A DNA stretch of 64,000 nucleotides from Leptospira sp. B5-022 (GTDB lineage: Bacteria; Spirochaetota; Leptospiria; Leptospirales; Leptospiraceae). The stretch spans positions 1 to 64,000 of the forward strand of contig NZ_ANIJ01000023.1 of the NCBI RefSeq assembly GCF_000347035.1, read 5' to 3'. Below the pieces are notes generated by a model that searched no databases, was not told where the DNA came from, and worked only from the letters and a program-made list of their open reading frames with translations. Within the stretch, counting starts at the first letter, position 1; each line of letters opens with the position of its first letter. This document shows positions 37,322 through 47,490 of the stretch, piece by piece. The position numbers and the translations under genes are program-made.

Positions 37322-37957
37322 TTATAGATTTTTCAATATCTCTCGGATCAGTTCTCCTGTATCCGTAAAATTTTGTTTTTTTAGGATTTTCTCCACTTCC
37401 TTTAAAGCGGATTTGTCTTCAAATCCTAATTGAACGAGTGCTTGTACTGCGGTTTCCTTAAAACGATCTTCCGGAGAAGGAAGTCTTTCTTTGGAAGTTT
37501 CCGGAATAGAAGGATCCTCGGAACCTGCTTCCAAGAATAATTCCAGTTTTTTTAAATTTTGTTTTACTTCGAAAAAGATTTTTTCGGAGGTTTTGGCCCT
37601 GACTTTCGGGATTTTTTCCAAGTCCTTTGCTTCTCCTGAGGAAGCGATCTTATGCAATTCCCAAGGACTGAAGAAGGATAAAACTTTGAGGGCGGTCATT
37701 TCGCCGATCCCATGCAAGCCCTTCATCACTTTGAAAAATTCTTTATCTCTTTCTTGCAGGAATCCGAAAAGTTTTTGTCCTCTTTCGTTGATGGAATGAT
37801 GTATATGCAGTCTGACTTCTTTTGCGGAAGTTTGGTATTCTTTCAGTTCCCAATAGGTTTTGAAGGAAATTATTATTTCATAAGTTACTCCGTGAACATC
37901 TAAGTGCACGGTACCAACTTCTAGTTTTCGGATGGAACCTTGGAGTCCGGAGATCAT
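37322..37957 (-). CDS. ruvA: Holliday junction branch migration protein RuvA
   Basis: About 211 aa from the ATG at 37957. An upstream TTG at 37993 is possible, but the family begins with the [13 protein letters not shown] type start. The N-terminal OB fold shows [15 protein letters not shown] and the HhH region shows [19 protein letters not shown] short C-terminal domain ends [13 protein letters not shown]. It binds four-way junctions and loads RuvB. No ruvB or ruvC is adjacent. Confidence 0.88.
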   Translation of the reverse strand: MISGLQGSIRKLEVGTVHLDVHGVTYEIIISFKTYWELKEYQTSAKEVRLHIHHSINERGQKLFGFLQERDKEFFKVMKGLHGIGEMTALKVLSFFSPWELHKIASSGEAKDLEKIPKVRAKTSEKIFFEVKQNLKKLELFLEAGSEDPSIPETSKERLPSPEDRFKETAVQALVQLGFEDKSALKEVEKILKKQNFTDTGELIREILKNL

Positions 37958-38080
37958 TTCAGGAAGGTTAAAAAGGGATACGTTTGGAGGCAATCATTTC
38001 CGCAAATCCTAAAAATTTCGGTTCGCTCTTAATCTGTATTTTTGTTTATTCGGCGGGGAACTTGTTTTACTTCGCTTTGC

Positions 38081-38145
38081 TAATATGTATAAGTTCCTTC
38101 CTTCTCTGCCGTCAAAAGAGGGGGAAGGAAAACTTATGCATATTA
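38081..38145. repeat. Long imperfect inverted repeat between ruvA and the MBL gene
   Basis: TAATATGTATAAGTTCCTTC (38081-38100) and its continuation pair with GGAAGGAAAACTTATGCATATTA-type sequence (38122-38145). The arms are about 27 nt with a few mismatches and a loop around 38108-38117. It lies downstream of the metallohydrolase gene and upstream of ruvA on the minus strand. No T-run follows. It is unlike the CTCYGTG family. Confidence 0.55.
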
Positions 38146-38268
38146 AAATATTGTAATGTATTTTAGGGCCGTTTTTCGTAAATCGATTTTAAGGAAACAT
38201 CCTTGAATACATTTTCGACCTGAATTCAAGAAAAGTTTCAGTAGTCTTTTAAGGTAGATTTTTGGAAA

Positions 38269-39375
38269 TCATTCCAGGTCTATTCCACTTCCGATAGTCC
38301 AAGGTAGAATTTTAACCCCATCTTTATTTCCCCAGGAAATTCCGTCGGAACTAGGATAGATCCCTTGTGTATCCGGTGAAGAAGGAAAAGATAATCTTTG
38401 TTTTAGATCCAACATTGGCTCCTTGGGAAGATCGTCCCCTAAAGGAAATGTTCCCCAATGGATAGGTGCAAATGACTTTGCATTTAGATCCTTGGTCGCC
38501 AGCAAGGCTTCCTCGGGTCCGATATGCGCATATTTCATAAACCATCTAGGTTTATACGCTCCGATAGGCAGAAGTGCGAGATCGATGGGTTTACCCAGTC
38601 GTTTCGAGATATTTTTAAAATGGGAAGAATATCCTGTGTCTCCTGCAAAGTAGACGATCTTTCCTTGGGCTTCAATAGAATAACTTCCCCAGAAATATTG
38701 GTTTGTGTCCGTGAATCCCATTCTACTCCAGTGATGTGCAGGAAGAAATGTGATGTTTACCGAATCCTTACCGCTAACTTGGCCTAACTCTTGGGAGACG
38801 GTTTTTCCCAGCTTTTCTTCTTCCGAAAAGGATTGCATGCCGGAAGGGAGAAGTATCAGTAGGTCCGGATTTTTACTTCTTAGGTAACGCAATGTATCCC
38901 TGTCCAAATGGTCCCTATGAGCATGACTCACTACTACAAAATCAACCGGAGGAAGATACTCTTTCGGGATAGGAAGATCGACTAGCCTAGACACAAGGAT
39001 AGGAGCTTCAAAAATAGGGTCCGTCAGAACATTTACCGTTTTTCCATTTTTTGTGGAAGAGATCCAAACCGTTGCATGCCCGAACCATACCACTCGCACT
39101 TTTCCTTCCGGAGCGATCAAATCTTCCGAGTTTCTTTCCAATACTAAGGGAAGTTCTTCAGTTAGTCCTTCTACAGTAGGTGGATCTTTGGGACCTAAGA
39201 CCTTCCAGCGCAGGATTGCCAAAGGAGATTTACCCTGTAATTCTTCATCCGGATCCAAATTATGATATCTGCCTTCTCTATAACTGGGGGACTTTAGTCT
39301 GTCCGGATCCAGGGGAAAACAATAGAAGCACGAGAATGCAAGTAAGAGAGTCGCAGGATAGAATATTAAATTCAT
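38269..39375 (-). CDS. Lipoprotein MBL-fold metallohydrolase, NAPE-PLD/UlaG-like
   Basis: About 368 aa from the ATG at 39375, preferred because MNLIFYPATLLLAFSC is a clean lipoprotein signal; an ATG at 39402 adds nine polar residues. The metallo-beta-lactamase fold is evident: VVWFGHATVWI, VVSHAHRDHLD (HxHxDH), PAHHWSRMG, YFAGDTGYS and a C-terminal APIHWGTF. IGAYKPRWFMKYAHIGPEEAL is the block typical of NAPE-phospholipase D-like proteins. It is probably a phosphodiesterase or lactonase anchored in the envelope. The substrate is unknown. Confidence 0.87.
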   Translation of the reverse strand: MNLIFYPATLLLAFSCFYCFPLDPDRLKSPSYREGRYHNLDPDEELQGKSPLAILRWKVLGPKDPPTVEGLTEELPLVLERNSEDLIAPEGKVRVVWFGHATVWISSTKNGKTVNVLTDPIFEAPILVSRLVDLPIPKEYLPPVDFVVVSHAHRDHLDRDTLRYLRSKNPDLLILLPSGMQSFSEEEKLGKTVSQELGQVSGKDSVNITFLPAHHWSRMGFTDTNQYFWGSYSIEAQGKIVYFAGDTGYSSHFKNISKRLGKPIDLALLPIGAYKPRWFMKYAHIGPEEALLATKDLNAKSFAPIHWGTFPLGDDLPKEPMLDLKQRLSFPSSPDTQGIYPSSDGISWGNKDGVKILPWTIGSGIDLE

Positions 39376-39566
39376 ATTGTTGTTTTGGACCTCTTGTAAC
39401 ATTTTTGGAGCCGAATTTTTTCAAAAGAACAGGGTCGGTTTAATTTATTTCCATTCTTTCGGCCTGGATGAGAACTAAATATTTTTTTTCAAACCGACCG
39501 ATGTCGCCGCTACCCAATTCAGCAGGTTGCTTGCAGAAAATTCCGATCTCACCCGATCTATCCTAA

Positions 39567-40508
39567 ATGGAAGCTTCTATCCAAATCAGGGAACTACCTT
39601 TTGCGAAAAATAGAAAACTTTCGCTGACGGTATTAATTCTATTTATCGGCTTCCATTATTTGTTACCCTGGGGACTCTTACATGAGGAGTTTCCATATTG
39701 GATAGCTTGGGTTTTTGCCGCAGTTTTAGGACCGGTATCCTATACTTTTTGGAATTTGATCCATGAAAGTATCCACGGGAATTTTTCAAATGAAAGAAAA
39801 CAAAATCATTTTTGGGGAAGATTCCTTTGTATCGTGTTCGGAGCTCCTTATTCCGTTCTGAAATGTAGTCACTTGATGCATCATAAGTTCAATAGGGAGC
39901 CCGGGGATAGGATCGAATTTTTTGATCCTTCTTCTCGAAAGCCTAGATGGTTCCAGAATTTGAATTATTATTTCAGAATTACTGTGGCCACATATATTTT
40001 CGAAGTTGGTACTGGGCTTTTACTTTCACTACCGTCTCGTTGGACAAAACCGATCGTGGATCAATTCATTGAGTATCCGATAGAGGAAGGTTTTTTTAAA
40101 TGGATCTATCGCCCCGAAATTTTGGAAGAATTACGAAAGGATATTTTTTGGATCTTGGCCTTTTATATTCCTTCTTTTTTGCTTTTCGGGAGTAATTGGC
40201 CTTTGTTGGTATTTCTTCTTCTGAGTAGATCCTTTTTTATATCATTTTTTGATAATGCGTATCATTATGGGAAAGAAATTAATGATAAAAATTCGGCTTA
40301 TAATTTAACTCTACCTGAAACGGTAAGCGCGTTTTTTTTACATTTTAATTATCATAGGATCCATCATCGATTCCCGGGATGTTCCTGGGATCGATTGCCG
40401 AAACAGATGGAAGTTTGCGGAGAAACCTGGGATAAAAGTTTTATAAAACAAGCATGGAGCCAATGGGGCGGGCTCTTAGAACCTTTGGATGGAAAAATTT
40501 CTAAATAA
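39567..40508 (+). CDS. Membrane fatty acid desaturase
   Basis: 313 aa di-iron desaturase with three His boxes: HESIH (66-70), HLMHH (102-106) and HRIHH (263-267). Hydrophobic helix pairs lie at about 18-62, 86-96, 138-155 and 190-228, plus AYHYG. It introduces double bonds in membrane-lipid acyl chains. Regiospecificity cannot be judged. It ends 11 bp before the RND transporter gene and is probably cotranscribed with it. Confidence 0.9.
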   Translation: MEASIQIRELPFAKNRKLSLTVLILFIGFHYLLPWGLLHEEFPYWIAWVFAAVLGPVSYTFWNLIHESIHGNFSNERKQNHFWGRFLCIVFGAPYSVLKCSHLMHHKFNREPGDRIEFFDPSSRKPRWFQNLNYYFRITVATYIFEVGTGLLLSLPSRWTKPIVDQFIEYPIEEGFFKWIYRPEILEELRKDIFWILAFYIPSFLLFGSNWPLLVFLLLSRSFFISFFDNAYHYGKEINDKNSAYNLTLPETVSAFFLHFNYHRIHHRFPGCSWDRLPKQMEVCGETWDKSFIKQAWSQWGGLLEPLDGKISK

Positions 40509-40519
40509 AAAGAAAATAT

Positions 40520-43500
40520 ATGAGAACAATAATACAATCTTTCATACACAATAGACTCTTCATGTATTTGGGGGTCATATTCATTTTTGCCGCGGGGGGA
40601 ATGTCCCTTTGCGGTTTGCGCAGGGACGCTTTTCCGAACGTAGATATGAAACAGCTCGTAATCACTACGAAATTTCCCGGGGCTTCTCCGGCGGACGTGG
40701 AATTGCGGGTAACGTATCCTATCGAAGAAAAGATCAAGGAAATAGACGGCATTGATGAGATCCGTTCCTTCTCCCGTAACTCCGTTTCGGACATAGACGT
40801 TCGTGTAAGCTTAGAGGAAAAGGATCCGGAAAAAGTTTTGGATGAGATCCGAAGAGCCGTAGACAATGCTATCTCCGATTTTCCTCCGCAGGTTACGGAA
40901 AAACCGAAAATTACGGAAAGAAAATCTGGTTCCTTTCCGATCATGGATTTCTCCGTTTATGGCGGTAAGGACGAGATAGAACTTCATACTATCGCGGAAT
41001 TTATAGAACTGGAATTGGAAAAGATCCCGGGAATAGCCAGAGTGGACGTATTCGGAAAACGTGATAGAGAATGGCATATACTCGTAAACGCGGATAGATT
41101 AAAACAATACCAATTGGATCTTTCGGATATCACAAGAACGATCCGTACTCGGAATATTAATTTACCTGCAGGTTCCGTGGATTCGGAGAATGCATTCGAT
41201 CTCAGGATTGACGGTGAATTTAAAAGTCCTTCCGAGATCGGAAAGATCCCTATACGGACCAACGATATATTCTCCACCGTGCGTATCGGAAATCTGGCAA
41301 GGGTAGAGGATACGTTCGAATATCCGAGATTCCTTGCGATCGCAAACGGACAGCAGGGGTTGGTTCTTTCCGTGATCAAAAAAGAAAGAGCAGATGCGAT
41401 AGAAGTCGCAGATATGGTCCAAACCAGACTAAAAGAACTGGAAAAAGTTTACCCTGAAGGCATTAAAACATTCAAATTAAATGATGAAGCACAAAGGACT
41501 AAGAACAGATTGAACGTGGTTTCTTCGAATGCGCTCATCGGGTTTTTAATCGTTTTCGGGATCCTGTTTTTGTTCTTGGATTTCCGGACTGCAACTTTGA
41601 CTTCCATGTCCCTGCCGATCTCGATGCTTATGACATTTGCGGCGCTTCCGTTCTTTGACGTTTCCTTCAATATGATCTCCATGATGGGACTCATCATCTC
41701 TCTTGGGATGCTTGTGGATAACTCCATTGTGATTTCGGAAAACATTTATACCTATATAGGCGAGAAGATGGACAAAACTTCCGCCGCCTTGAAAGGGACC
41801 ACGGAAATGTTGGTGCCGATATTCGGATCATATCTCACTACCGTGGCCGCATTCCTTCCCATGTTATTTATGGCGGGGATCATGGGGAAATTTATCTGGC
41901 AGATCCCGCTTGTGGTGATCATCGCATTGACTGCAAGTTTGATCGAGTCTTTCTTATTTCTTCCCTCCCGTATCGCGGCTTTTGCGAAAACTCCGGAAGA
42001 ATTAAAGAAGGCATCCAAGTTCAGAAGAACTTTGGACGATTTTTTTGCAAGAATGGAGGAAAGGTTCGCCGATTTTGTAGCTTTGATGATCCGTAATCGA
42101 AATAAATCCTTCTTTGCGATCCTGCTAATCGTTATGAGTTCCTGCGGTGTCATGTCCCAGATGGACTTTATTCTTTTTCCGAAGGAAGATATTGAGATCT
42201 TCCTGATCAAAGCGGAGTTTCCTCCTTCTTCTCGTATCTTCCAAACCAGAGATAAGATGAAGTATATGGAAGAGATCTTGAAAAAGATCCCTAAAGAAGA
42301 ATTGGTGAGCTACTCCACCAAGATCGGAGTGCAACAAACAGATCCGGACGATCCATTATCAAGATTCGGAGAAAACTTAGGAGTGATCATGGTATATCTC
42401 ACTCCGGAATCTCAAAGGGTGAGAAAAGCCTCCGAAATATTAGCTTCCATCGAGGATGATATTCGAAAAACTCCAGGACTCTCCGATGTATATTTGGAAG
42501 AAATGGCGATGGCACCTCCGATCGGTGCACCTATTACGATCGGAGTACTCGGAAAAGATTACGAAGTTCTAAAAAAAGTTTCCGCTGATCTACAATCTTT
42601 CTTAAAAGGAATCAAGGGTGTACATTCGGTTCGAGATGATTATCGGAACGGACGAAAACAGATGTATATCCAGCTCGATGAGGGATTGGAAAGTTTTACC
42701 GGAGTTTCAACCTTCTCCGCTGCAAACATGCTCCGAACAGCATACGATGGAGAAAGAGCGGGTAATGTTCGGCAAGGGAAGACCAAAATTTATCTGAGAG
42801 TCATGTACGATAAGAGTTTCCGAAAAAATCCGGAAGAAGTCAAAAGTATTCCTCTTCGGAATAAGGCTGGAAATATCACCAACCTTGCCAAAATTTCCAG
42901 AATGGATCTGAAAGATTCTCCTGAATTACTTTCTCATAGGGATTTTGAAAGAGCGATCACGGTGAATGCGGATATTAAGATGGAATCCGGAATGACTTCG
43001 AGAGAAGCAAATCAGAAGGTAATCGACGAGTTCAAACCTTTGATCGAAAGACAATATCCCGGAGTATCCATTGTGTTCGGAGGAGAGGAGAAGGACACAC
43101 AAAGATCCATGGCCTCACTCGGAAAAGCGGGACTCATCGCGTTACTCGGGATCTTTATTATTCTTGCGTTAACCTTGCAGAACGTGGTAAGGCCTATACT
43201 AATCTTGAGCACAATTCCACTTGGGTTTGTGGGGATCGTAGCAGGATTCGTATTGTCCGGAAAGGCATTCAGTTTCTTAGCTATGATCGGTATCATCGGA
43301 CTCGCAGGAGTGTTAGTAAACGCCTCCATCGTCCTTGTGGATTGTATCGATTCTATCCGTAAATCTTCCAATGCACCTTTGGATGAGATATTACTCGAAG
43401 CAAGCCGCAGAAGATTCCGTCCTATCTTATTAACCACATTGACTACCGTTGCGGGACTTCTTCCTACTGCGTATAGTGTAGGTGGATCGGATCCGGTTTT

Positions 43501-43645
43501 GATTCCTATGACCTTAGCTTTAGGTTGGGGACTTGGATTCGGGACACTGGGAAGTTTACTTTATGTTCCTGTAACACTTTCGGTATTCACTAATCTAAGA
43601 GCTAAGATGGGGTTTACGTCGAAGCCCGCGCCTAAGCATCACTAA
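40520..43645 (+). CDS. RND-family efflux transporter (HAE/AcrB-like)
   Basis: 1041 aa. The typical N-terminal block [32 protein letters not shown], the helix-4 motif [15 protein letters not shown] (near 398-412) and the C-terminal repeat [23 protein letters not shown] and [20 protein letters not shown] show a full two-repeat pump with two large periplasmic loops. It exports toxic compounds or lipids using the proton gradient. No membrane-fusion protein or outer-membrane factor is encoded beside it; the TolC homologue at 31125 is a possible partner. Its coupling to the desaturase suggests a lipid-related role (inference). Confidence 0.93.
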   Translation: MRTIIQSFIHNRLFMYLGVIFIFAAGGMSLCGLRRDAFPNVDMKQLVITTKFPGASPADVELRVTYPIEEKIKEIDGIDEIRSFSRNSVSDIDVRVSLEEKDPEKVLDEIRRAVDNAISDFPPQVTEKPKITERKSGSFPIMDFSVYGGKDEIELHTIAEFIELELEKIPGIARVDVFGKRDREWHILVNADRLKQYQLDLSDITRTIRTRNINLPAGSVDSENAFDLRIDGEFKSPSEIGKIPIRTNDIFSTVRIGNLARVEDTFEYPRFLAIANGQQGLVLSVIKKERADAIEVADMVQTRLKELEKVYPEGIKTFKLNDEAQRTKNRLNVVSSNALIGFLIVFGILFLFLDFRTATLTSMSLPISMLMTFAALPFFDVSFNMISMMGLIISLGMLVDNSIVISENIYTYIGEKMDKTSAALKGTTEMLVPIFGSYLTTVAAFLPMLFMAGIMGKFIWQIPLVVIIALTASLIESFLFLPSRIAAFAKTPEELKKASKFRRTLDDFFARMEERFADFVALMIRNRNKSFFAILLIVMSSCGVMSQMDFILFPKEDIEIFLIKAEFPPSSRIFQTRDKMKYMEEILKKIPKEELVSYSTKIGVQQTDPDDPLSRFGENLGVIMVYLTPESQRVRKASEILASIEDDIRKTPGLSDVYLEEMAMAPPIGAPITIGVLGKDYEVLKKVSADLQSFLKGIKGVHSVRDDYRNGRKQMYIQLDEGLESFTGVSTFSAANMLRTAYDGERAGNVRQGKTKIYLRVMYDKSFRKNPEEVKSIPLRNKAGNITNLAKISRMDLKDSPELLSHRDFERAITVNADIKMESGMTSREANQKVIDEFKPLIERQYPGVSIVFGGEEKDTQRSMASLGKAGLIALLGIFIILALTLQNVVRPILILSTIPLGFVGIVAGFVLSGKAFSFLAMIGIIGLAGVLVNASIVLVDCIDSIRKSSNAPLDEILLEASRRRFRPILLTTLTTVAGLLPTAYSVGGSDPVLIPMTLALGWGLGFGTLGSLLYVPVTLSVFTNLRAKMGFTSKPAPKHH

Positions 43646-43662
43646 GAAAGCAAAAATAAAGG

Positions 43663-43746
43663 CGCACGGAACTCACCGAGGACACAGAGAAAAATTGGGA
43701 AAACTAAACACCAAAAACTCTCTGTGAACTCAGTGTTCTCTGTGCG
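43663..43746. repeat. CTCYGTG/CACRGAG palindromic intergenic repeat, copy R3
   Basis: The arms are 43663-43690 (CGCACGGA, CTCACCGAG, CACAGAGA) and 43719-43746 (TCTCTGTG, CTCAGTG, CTCTGTGCG) around a 28-nt A-rich spacer. It sits between the convergent RND and nucleotidyltransferase genes and may function as a terminator. Confidence 0.7.
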
Positions 43747-43798
43747 AGATGATTATACTTTGAATCTTTCTAAAGCCTGGTACTGAAACTTGATGATT

Positions 43799-44278
43799 TT
43801 AAGATCGATCTTGTTCTTCTAAAATTGCTTGGAGTTCTGCAATCGCTTCAAAGTCTTTTGGGCGACCGCTTGCTTTTTTAAGTTCGATCAGTTTTCGTAA
43901 ACCGATACATTTACATTTTTGTCCAAAAATTTCCAGATCTATTGTGTCATTCTTTAAACTTTCGTAATTTCCACCGGGAACCTCTGCTAGAAGATCTATA
44001 TCTCCTAGATCCGTACTTAAGGTGAAATTCAAGCCAGAAGAAAGAGTTCTTTCATCGAATTGAAAAGGTAAATTTGGAGGAGCTCCTCTTAGATATGGAT
44101 GTAAGGAAGAAAACATTTCCGAAATCTTTTTGCGATTTTCAGAGGATCTAGAATAGATCAGATCAATGTCGGTAGTTAAACGGGAAGAACCGAAGGCAGT
44201 TGCCGCAAGACCTCCGATTAAAATATAATCTATCTCGGCATTCTCTAATAGTTCTAATATCTTCTCAAATTTTGTCAT
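43799..44278 (-). CDS. MNT/AbiEii-type nucleotidyltransferase
   Basis: 159 aa. The nucleotidyltransferase signature is near the N-terminus (IGGLAATAFGSSRLTTDIDL, with DID as the metal-binding Asp pair), with a later acidic GDIDLLAEV. The C-terminal part has LRKLIELKKASGRPKDFEAI, typical of AbiEii/DUF6036-like proteins. Such enzymes act as toxins or antitoxins that nucleotidylate RNA or protein in two-gene modules. Its start overlaps the preceding 60-aa gene by 4 bp (ATGA), so the two are translationally coupled. No experimental function is implied. Confidence 0.85.
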   Translation of the reverse strand: MTKFEKILELLENAEIDYILIGGLAATAFGSSRLTTDIDLIYSRSSENRKKISEMFSSLHPYLRGAPPNLPFQFDERTLSSGLNFTLSTDLGDIDLLAEVPGGNYESLKNDTIDLEIFGQKCKCIGLRKLIELKKASGRPKDFEAIAELQAILEEQDRS

Positions 44279-44457
44279 TTATGAGATTGCAGCCATTTCT
44301 TTCCTGCCCGTCTTGTTTCTTCGGCAACCTGTTGGAGTTCCTCCAATTTACGAATACGTTCCGTCGGTGTCAATTTTAGATTCTCCCGAATTAAGGTTCG
44401 ATCTATATCATTCTTATATATATCTATAATTTCCTGGATGGAATCTTTCTCGGTCAT
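44275..44457 (-). CDS. Small helical protein paired with the nucleotidyltransferase
   Basis: 60 aa, highly charged, predicted all helical, with the segment LTPTERIRKLEELQQVAEETRRAGKK. Small genes with a comparable TPxERxRxLEEL motif often precede nucleotidyltransferase genes of this kind. I infer an accessory or antitoxin-like partner. It overlaps the next gene by 4 bp. No DNA-binding motif is visible. Confidence 0.75.
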   Translation of the reverse strand: MTEKDSIQEIIDIYKNDIDRTLIRENLKLTPTERIRKLEELQQVAEETRRAGKKWLQSHK

Positions 44458-44560
44458 AGAAAACTTGTACTAAAGATACTCTTTTACAAAGGTTGGGAAA
44501 GCTTTTTTTAAACGATTAAATCTCTTCACTAACCGGAATCGAAGCACCATTAAGAGGAAA

Positions 44561-44710
44561 GTCTCAGAGGATTAAGAGGCTCGGAGATATTTTCACACAG
44601 AGGCTCAGAGCCGCAGAGAGGATTTGAATTTTAGTTAACCCAACTCCGTGTCTTTGTGGCTTTGTGTGGGAAAAACGCTGTGTCTCTTTTTGACTCTGTA
44701 TCTCTGTGCG
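44561..44710. repeat. Nested CTCYGTG/CACRGAG repeat, copy R4, upstream of pyrB
   Basis: The inner palindrome has arms 44594-44620 (CACACAGAG, CTCAGAG, CGCAGAGAG) and 44644-44668 (CTCCGTG, CTTTGTGG, CTTTGTGTG). Outer arms are at 44561-44588 and 44676-44710 (ending CTCTGTGCG). This looks like two elements nested or inserted one in the other. It fills most of the 306-bp gap between the nucleotidyltransferase pair and pyrB. Confidence 0.65.
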
Positions 44711-44763
44711 AAACTCGCTAATTCTCTTGCCTCCGATCCAGGTCGGATCAATCTGTCCAGAAA

Positions 44764-45690
44764 ATGGCGTACGAGCATAAGAATATCCTGGATACGGACC
44801 AGTTTTCCAAAGAGGATCTGGACTTTTTAGTCGAAAGAACTCGAGAGATGGAAAGGCTGGTGGAGCAAAATAAGGCCTTTGGGATCTTAGAAGGCAAACT
44901 TCTGGCATCTTTATTTTTCGAAGCTTCTACAAGAACCAGGCTTTCCTTCGAGGCCGCCATGGAAAGACTGGGTGGAAGGGTTATCTCCACTGTTGGTTTT
45001 CAATTTTCTTCCATCTCTAAGGGGGAAACCCTGTATGATACCATGAAAATGGTAGAGGCTTATGCAGACATAGCGGTCATCCGACATCCGGTAGAAGGTT
45101 CTTCTAGGATTGCGGCAGGTGCCGTAAAGATACCGGTCATCAATGCGGGAGATGGGGCAGGGCAACATCCTACTCAAGCGCTACTGGATCTATACACGAT
45201 CATTTCCGAAAAAGGAAAATTGGACGGACTTACTCTTGCCTTCATCGGCGATCTAAAATACGGAAGAACGATACACAGTTTGATCAATCTTCTCCGCCAT
45301 TATAAAGTTCACTTGTACCTGATTTCTCCGCCTGAGCTTGCGCTACCCGAGTCTTATAAGAAGGGGCTTGCAGGATTTCCCATCACTTTCGAAGAATCGG
45401 ACGATATCAAAAAAGTTTGGGAATGCGACGTAGCCTACGTTACCCGCATCCAAGAAGAGAGATTTCCGGATCATAGGGAATACGAAAGATTAAAAGAATC
45501 CTTCAAGTTGAACAAAGAATTGATACTTGCATCCAAAAAAGAGACAACAGTGCTTCATCCTCTTCCAAGAGTGAACGAACTCTCTACGGATGTCGACGAT
45601 CTTCCGAACGCGGCATATTTTCGTCAGGCAAAATACGGAGTGGTGAGCAGAATGACATTACTCTGCCTTTCGTTGGGCGTTCGTTTTTAA
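44764..45690 (+). CDS. pyrB: Aspartate carbamoyltransferase catalytic subunit
   Basis: 308 aa. The carbamoyl-phosphate loop STRTRLSFE (about 56-64), [12 protein letters not shown] and the C-terminal HPLPRVNEL are diagnostic of the enzyme that makes N-carbamoylaspartate in pyrimidine synthesis. No pyrI regulatory subunit is adjacent. No clear Shine-Dalgarno precedes the ATG (CAATCTGTCCAGAAA), which may mean weak or leaderless initiation. It is followed 10 bp later by the DUF2203 gene. Confidence 0.95.
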   Translation: MAYEHKNILDTDQFSKEDLDFLVERTREMERLVEQNKAFGILEGKLLASLFFEASTRTRLSFEAAMERLGGRVISTVGFQFSSISKGETLYDTMKMVEAYADIAVIRHPVEGSSRIAAGAVKIPVINAGDGAGQHPTQALLDLYTIISEKGKLDGLTLAFIGDLKYGRTIHSLINLLRHYKVHLYLISPPELALPESYKKGLAGFPITFEESDDIKKVWECDVAYVTRIQEERFPDHREYERLKESFKLNKELILASKKETTVLHPLPRVNELSTDVDDLPNAAYFRQAKYGVVSRMTLLCLSLGVRF

Positions 45691-45700
45691 ACGGAGTGGA

Positions 45701-46060
45701 ATGGAACGTAAGATCTGGACATATGAAGAAGCTCGTAAAATCCTTCCCTATGTCCGATCCATCACGGAAGAATTTTACGAAACCGTGGGAAAGGTTCACC
45801 AAGAACTGAAAAACGGATTATACCAGGAGAATGAACAAGAAGCCAGAGAGACCAAAGTGGAAGAACTTCTGGTGGAATGGTCCGGAAAGATCCGAGAACT
45901 TGGTATAGAGGTCAAAGGGCTTTGGCTCGTGGACTTCGACAACGGAAAAGGTTATTATTGTTGGCATCTGGGAGAAGAGGATCTTCTTTTCGAACACGGA
46001 TACGACGAGGGTTTTGCGGGACGCAAACCGATCCAAAACATAGACGAGGATTACGAATAA
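45701..46060 (+). CDS. DUF2203-family protein
   Basis: 119 aa. The helical N-terminus ([19 protein letters not shown]) and conserved end ([40 protein letters not shown]) identify DUF2203. The family function is unknown. It is packed between pyrB (10 bp) and dapL (4 bp), so it is expressed with biosynthetic enzymes. Confidence 0.88.
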   Translation: MERKIWTYEEARKILPYVRSITEEFYETVGKVHQELKNGLYQENEQEARETKVEELLVEWSGKIRELGIEVKGLWLVDFDNGKGYYCWHLGEEDLLFEHGYDEGFAGRKPIQNIDEDYE

Positions 46061-46064
46061 TTCA

Positions 46065-47291
46065 ATGGCGAATATAAACGAAAATTATCTGAAATTAAAA
46101 GCCGGGTACCTTTTCCCGGAGATAGCAAGAAGAGTAAAAGTTTATTCAGAAAAACATCCTAACGCGAAGATCATCCGATTAGGGATCGGTGACGTTACTC
46201 TTCCTTTGGCTCCTGCCGTTGTGGATGCGCTTGTTTCTGCATCGAAAGAAATGGGAACTCCGGAAGGATTCCATGGATACGGACCGGAGCAGGGATATTC
46301 TTTCTTACTCAAAGCAATTGCGGATAATGATTACGCTCCTCTTGGTGTAAAACTGGACGAGAGCGAAATTTTTGTATCCGACGGATCCAAATGTGACTGC
46401 GGAAATATCCAGGAAATATTCTCTGGGGACGCAAAAATCGCGATCGGTGATCCTGTATACCCTGTGTATGTTGATACAAACGTAATGGCAGGAAGAACGG
46501 GAGAAGCTGGACCTGACGGAAGATATGCTAACCTGATCTATATGCCTTCCACTAAAGAAAATGGATTCCAGCCTGATTTCCCGAAAGAAAGACCGGATCT
46601 GATCTATTTATGTTTTCCGAATAATCCCACCGGAACAGTTGCTTCTAAAGAATCTCTCAAAGCTTGGGTGGAATACGCGAAAAAGAATAATAGTATTATA
46701 CTCTACGATTCCGCATACGAGGCATTCATTTCCGAACCGGGAGTTCCAAGATCCATTTACGAGGTAGAAGGAGCTAAAGAGGTCGCGATAGAATTTCGCT
46801 CCTTCTCCAAAACCGCAGGATTTACCGGACTTCGTTGCGCTTATATCGTAATTCCTAAAGAATTAAAGGGAAAAACAAAAGACGGTCAGGAAGTTTCGAT
46901 CGGACAACTTTGGAGCAGAAGACATACTACCAAGTTCAACGGTGTTTCTTATGTGACTCAAAAAGCGGCAGAGGCAATCTACTCTCCTCAGGGCAAAAAA
47001 GAGATCCGCGCAAGTATCGATACTTATATGAGTAATGCCAAACTCATCCGAGAAGGATTGATCAAGGCGGGTTACGAAGTATTCGGCGGGGTGAACGCGC
47101 CTTATATCTGGCTCAAAACCCCGAATAATCTCAGCTCATGGGACTTCTTCGACCATTTATTGGATAAGGCCCAGGTGGTAGGAACTCCAGGCTCAGGTTT
47201 TGGACCGGCTGGAGAGGGTTACTTCAGACTTTCCGCCTTTGGCAAAAAAGACGACGTAATCGAAGCAATCCGCCGGATTAGTTCTCTTTAA
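46065..47291 (+). CDS. dapL: LL-diaminopimelate aminotransferase
   Basis: 408 aa class-I PLP aminotransferase converting tetrahydrodipicolinate directly to LL-diaminopimelate for lysine and peptidoglycan. This route is used by plants, Chlamydia and Leptospira. The N-terminus [51 protein letters not shown] and the PLP-lysine motif [15 protein letters not shown] (Lys near 249) are as in known DapL. The length is standard. Confidence 0.96.
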   Translation: MANINENYLKLKAGYLFPEIARRVKVYSEKHPNAKIIRLGIGDVTLPLAPAVVDALVSASKEMGTPEGFHGYGPEQGYSFLLKAIADNDYAPLGVKLDESEIFVSDGSKCDCGNIQEIFSGDAKIAIGDPVYPVYVDTNVMAGRTGEAGPDGRYANLIYMPSTKENGFQPDFPKERPDLIYLCFPNNPTGTVASKESLKAWVEYAKKNNSIILYDSAYEAFISEPGVPRSIYEVEGAKEVAIEFRSFSKTAGFTGLRCAYIVIPKELKGKTKDGQEVSIGQLWSRRHTTKFNGVSYVTQKAAEAIYSPQGKKEIRASIDTYMSNAKLIREGLIKAGYEVFGGVNAPYIWLKTPNNLSSWDFFDHLLDKAQVVGTPGSGFGPAGEGYFRLSAFGKKDDVIEAIRRISSL

Positions 47292-47304
47292 TTTTATCAA
47301 AATT

Positions 47305-47410
47305 TCGCACAGAGCTCACAGAGAACACGGAGGGGTTTCTTTCATGTAGGAACCGCCAAATCCTCTGTGATCTCCGTGGCCTCCGTGCGAACCTTAATCT
47401 CTGTGCGAAC
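47305..47410. repeat. CTCYGTG/CACRGAG palindromic intergenic repeat, copy R5
   Basis: Arms 47305-47333 (TCGCACAGAG, CTCACAGAG, CACGGAGG) and 47362-47390 (CCTCTGTG, TCTCCGTGG, CTCCGTGCGA) flank a spacer that includes TGTAGGAACC. An extra half-arm CTCTGTGCGAAC follows at 47399-47410. It lies directly after dapL. Confidence 0.7.
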
Positions 47411-47490
47411 CAAAAAACCTGACTTAATTCCTCAAAAAAAGAGAATATACATTTCGAGACCCTGCCGATAGACTACTAGTAGGGAAAGCT

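Noticed and set aside
37958..37993. TTG start for ruvA
   Set aside because: RuvA proteins begin at the equivalent of the ATG at 37957; the extra 12 residues are not family-like.
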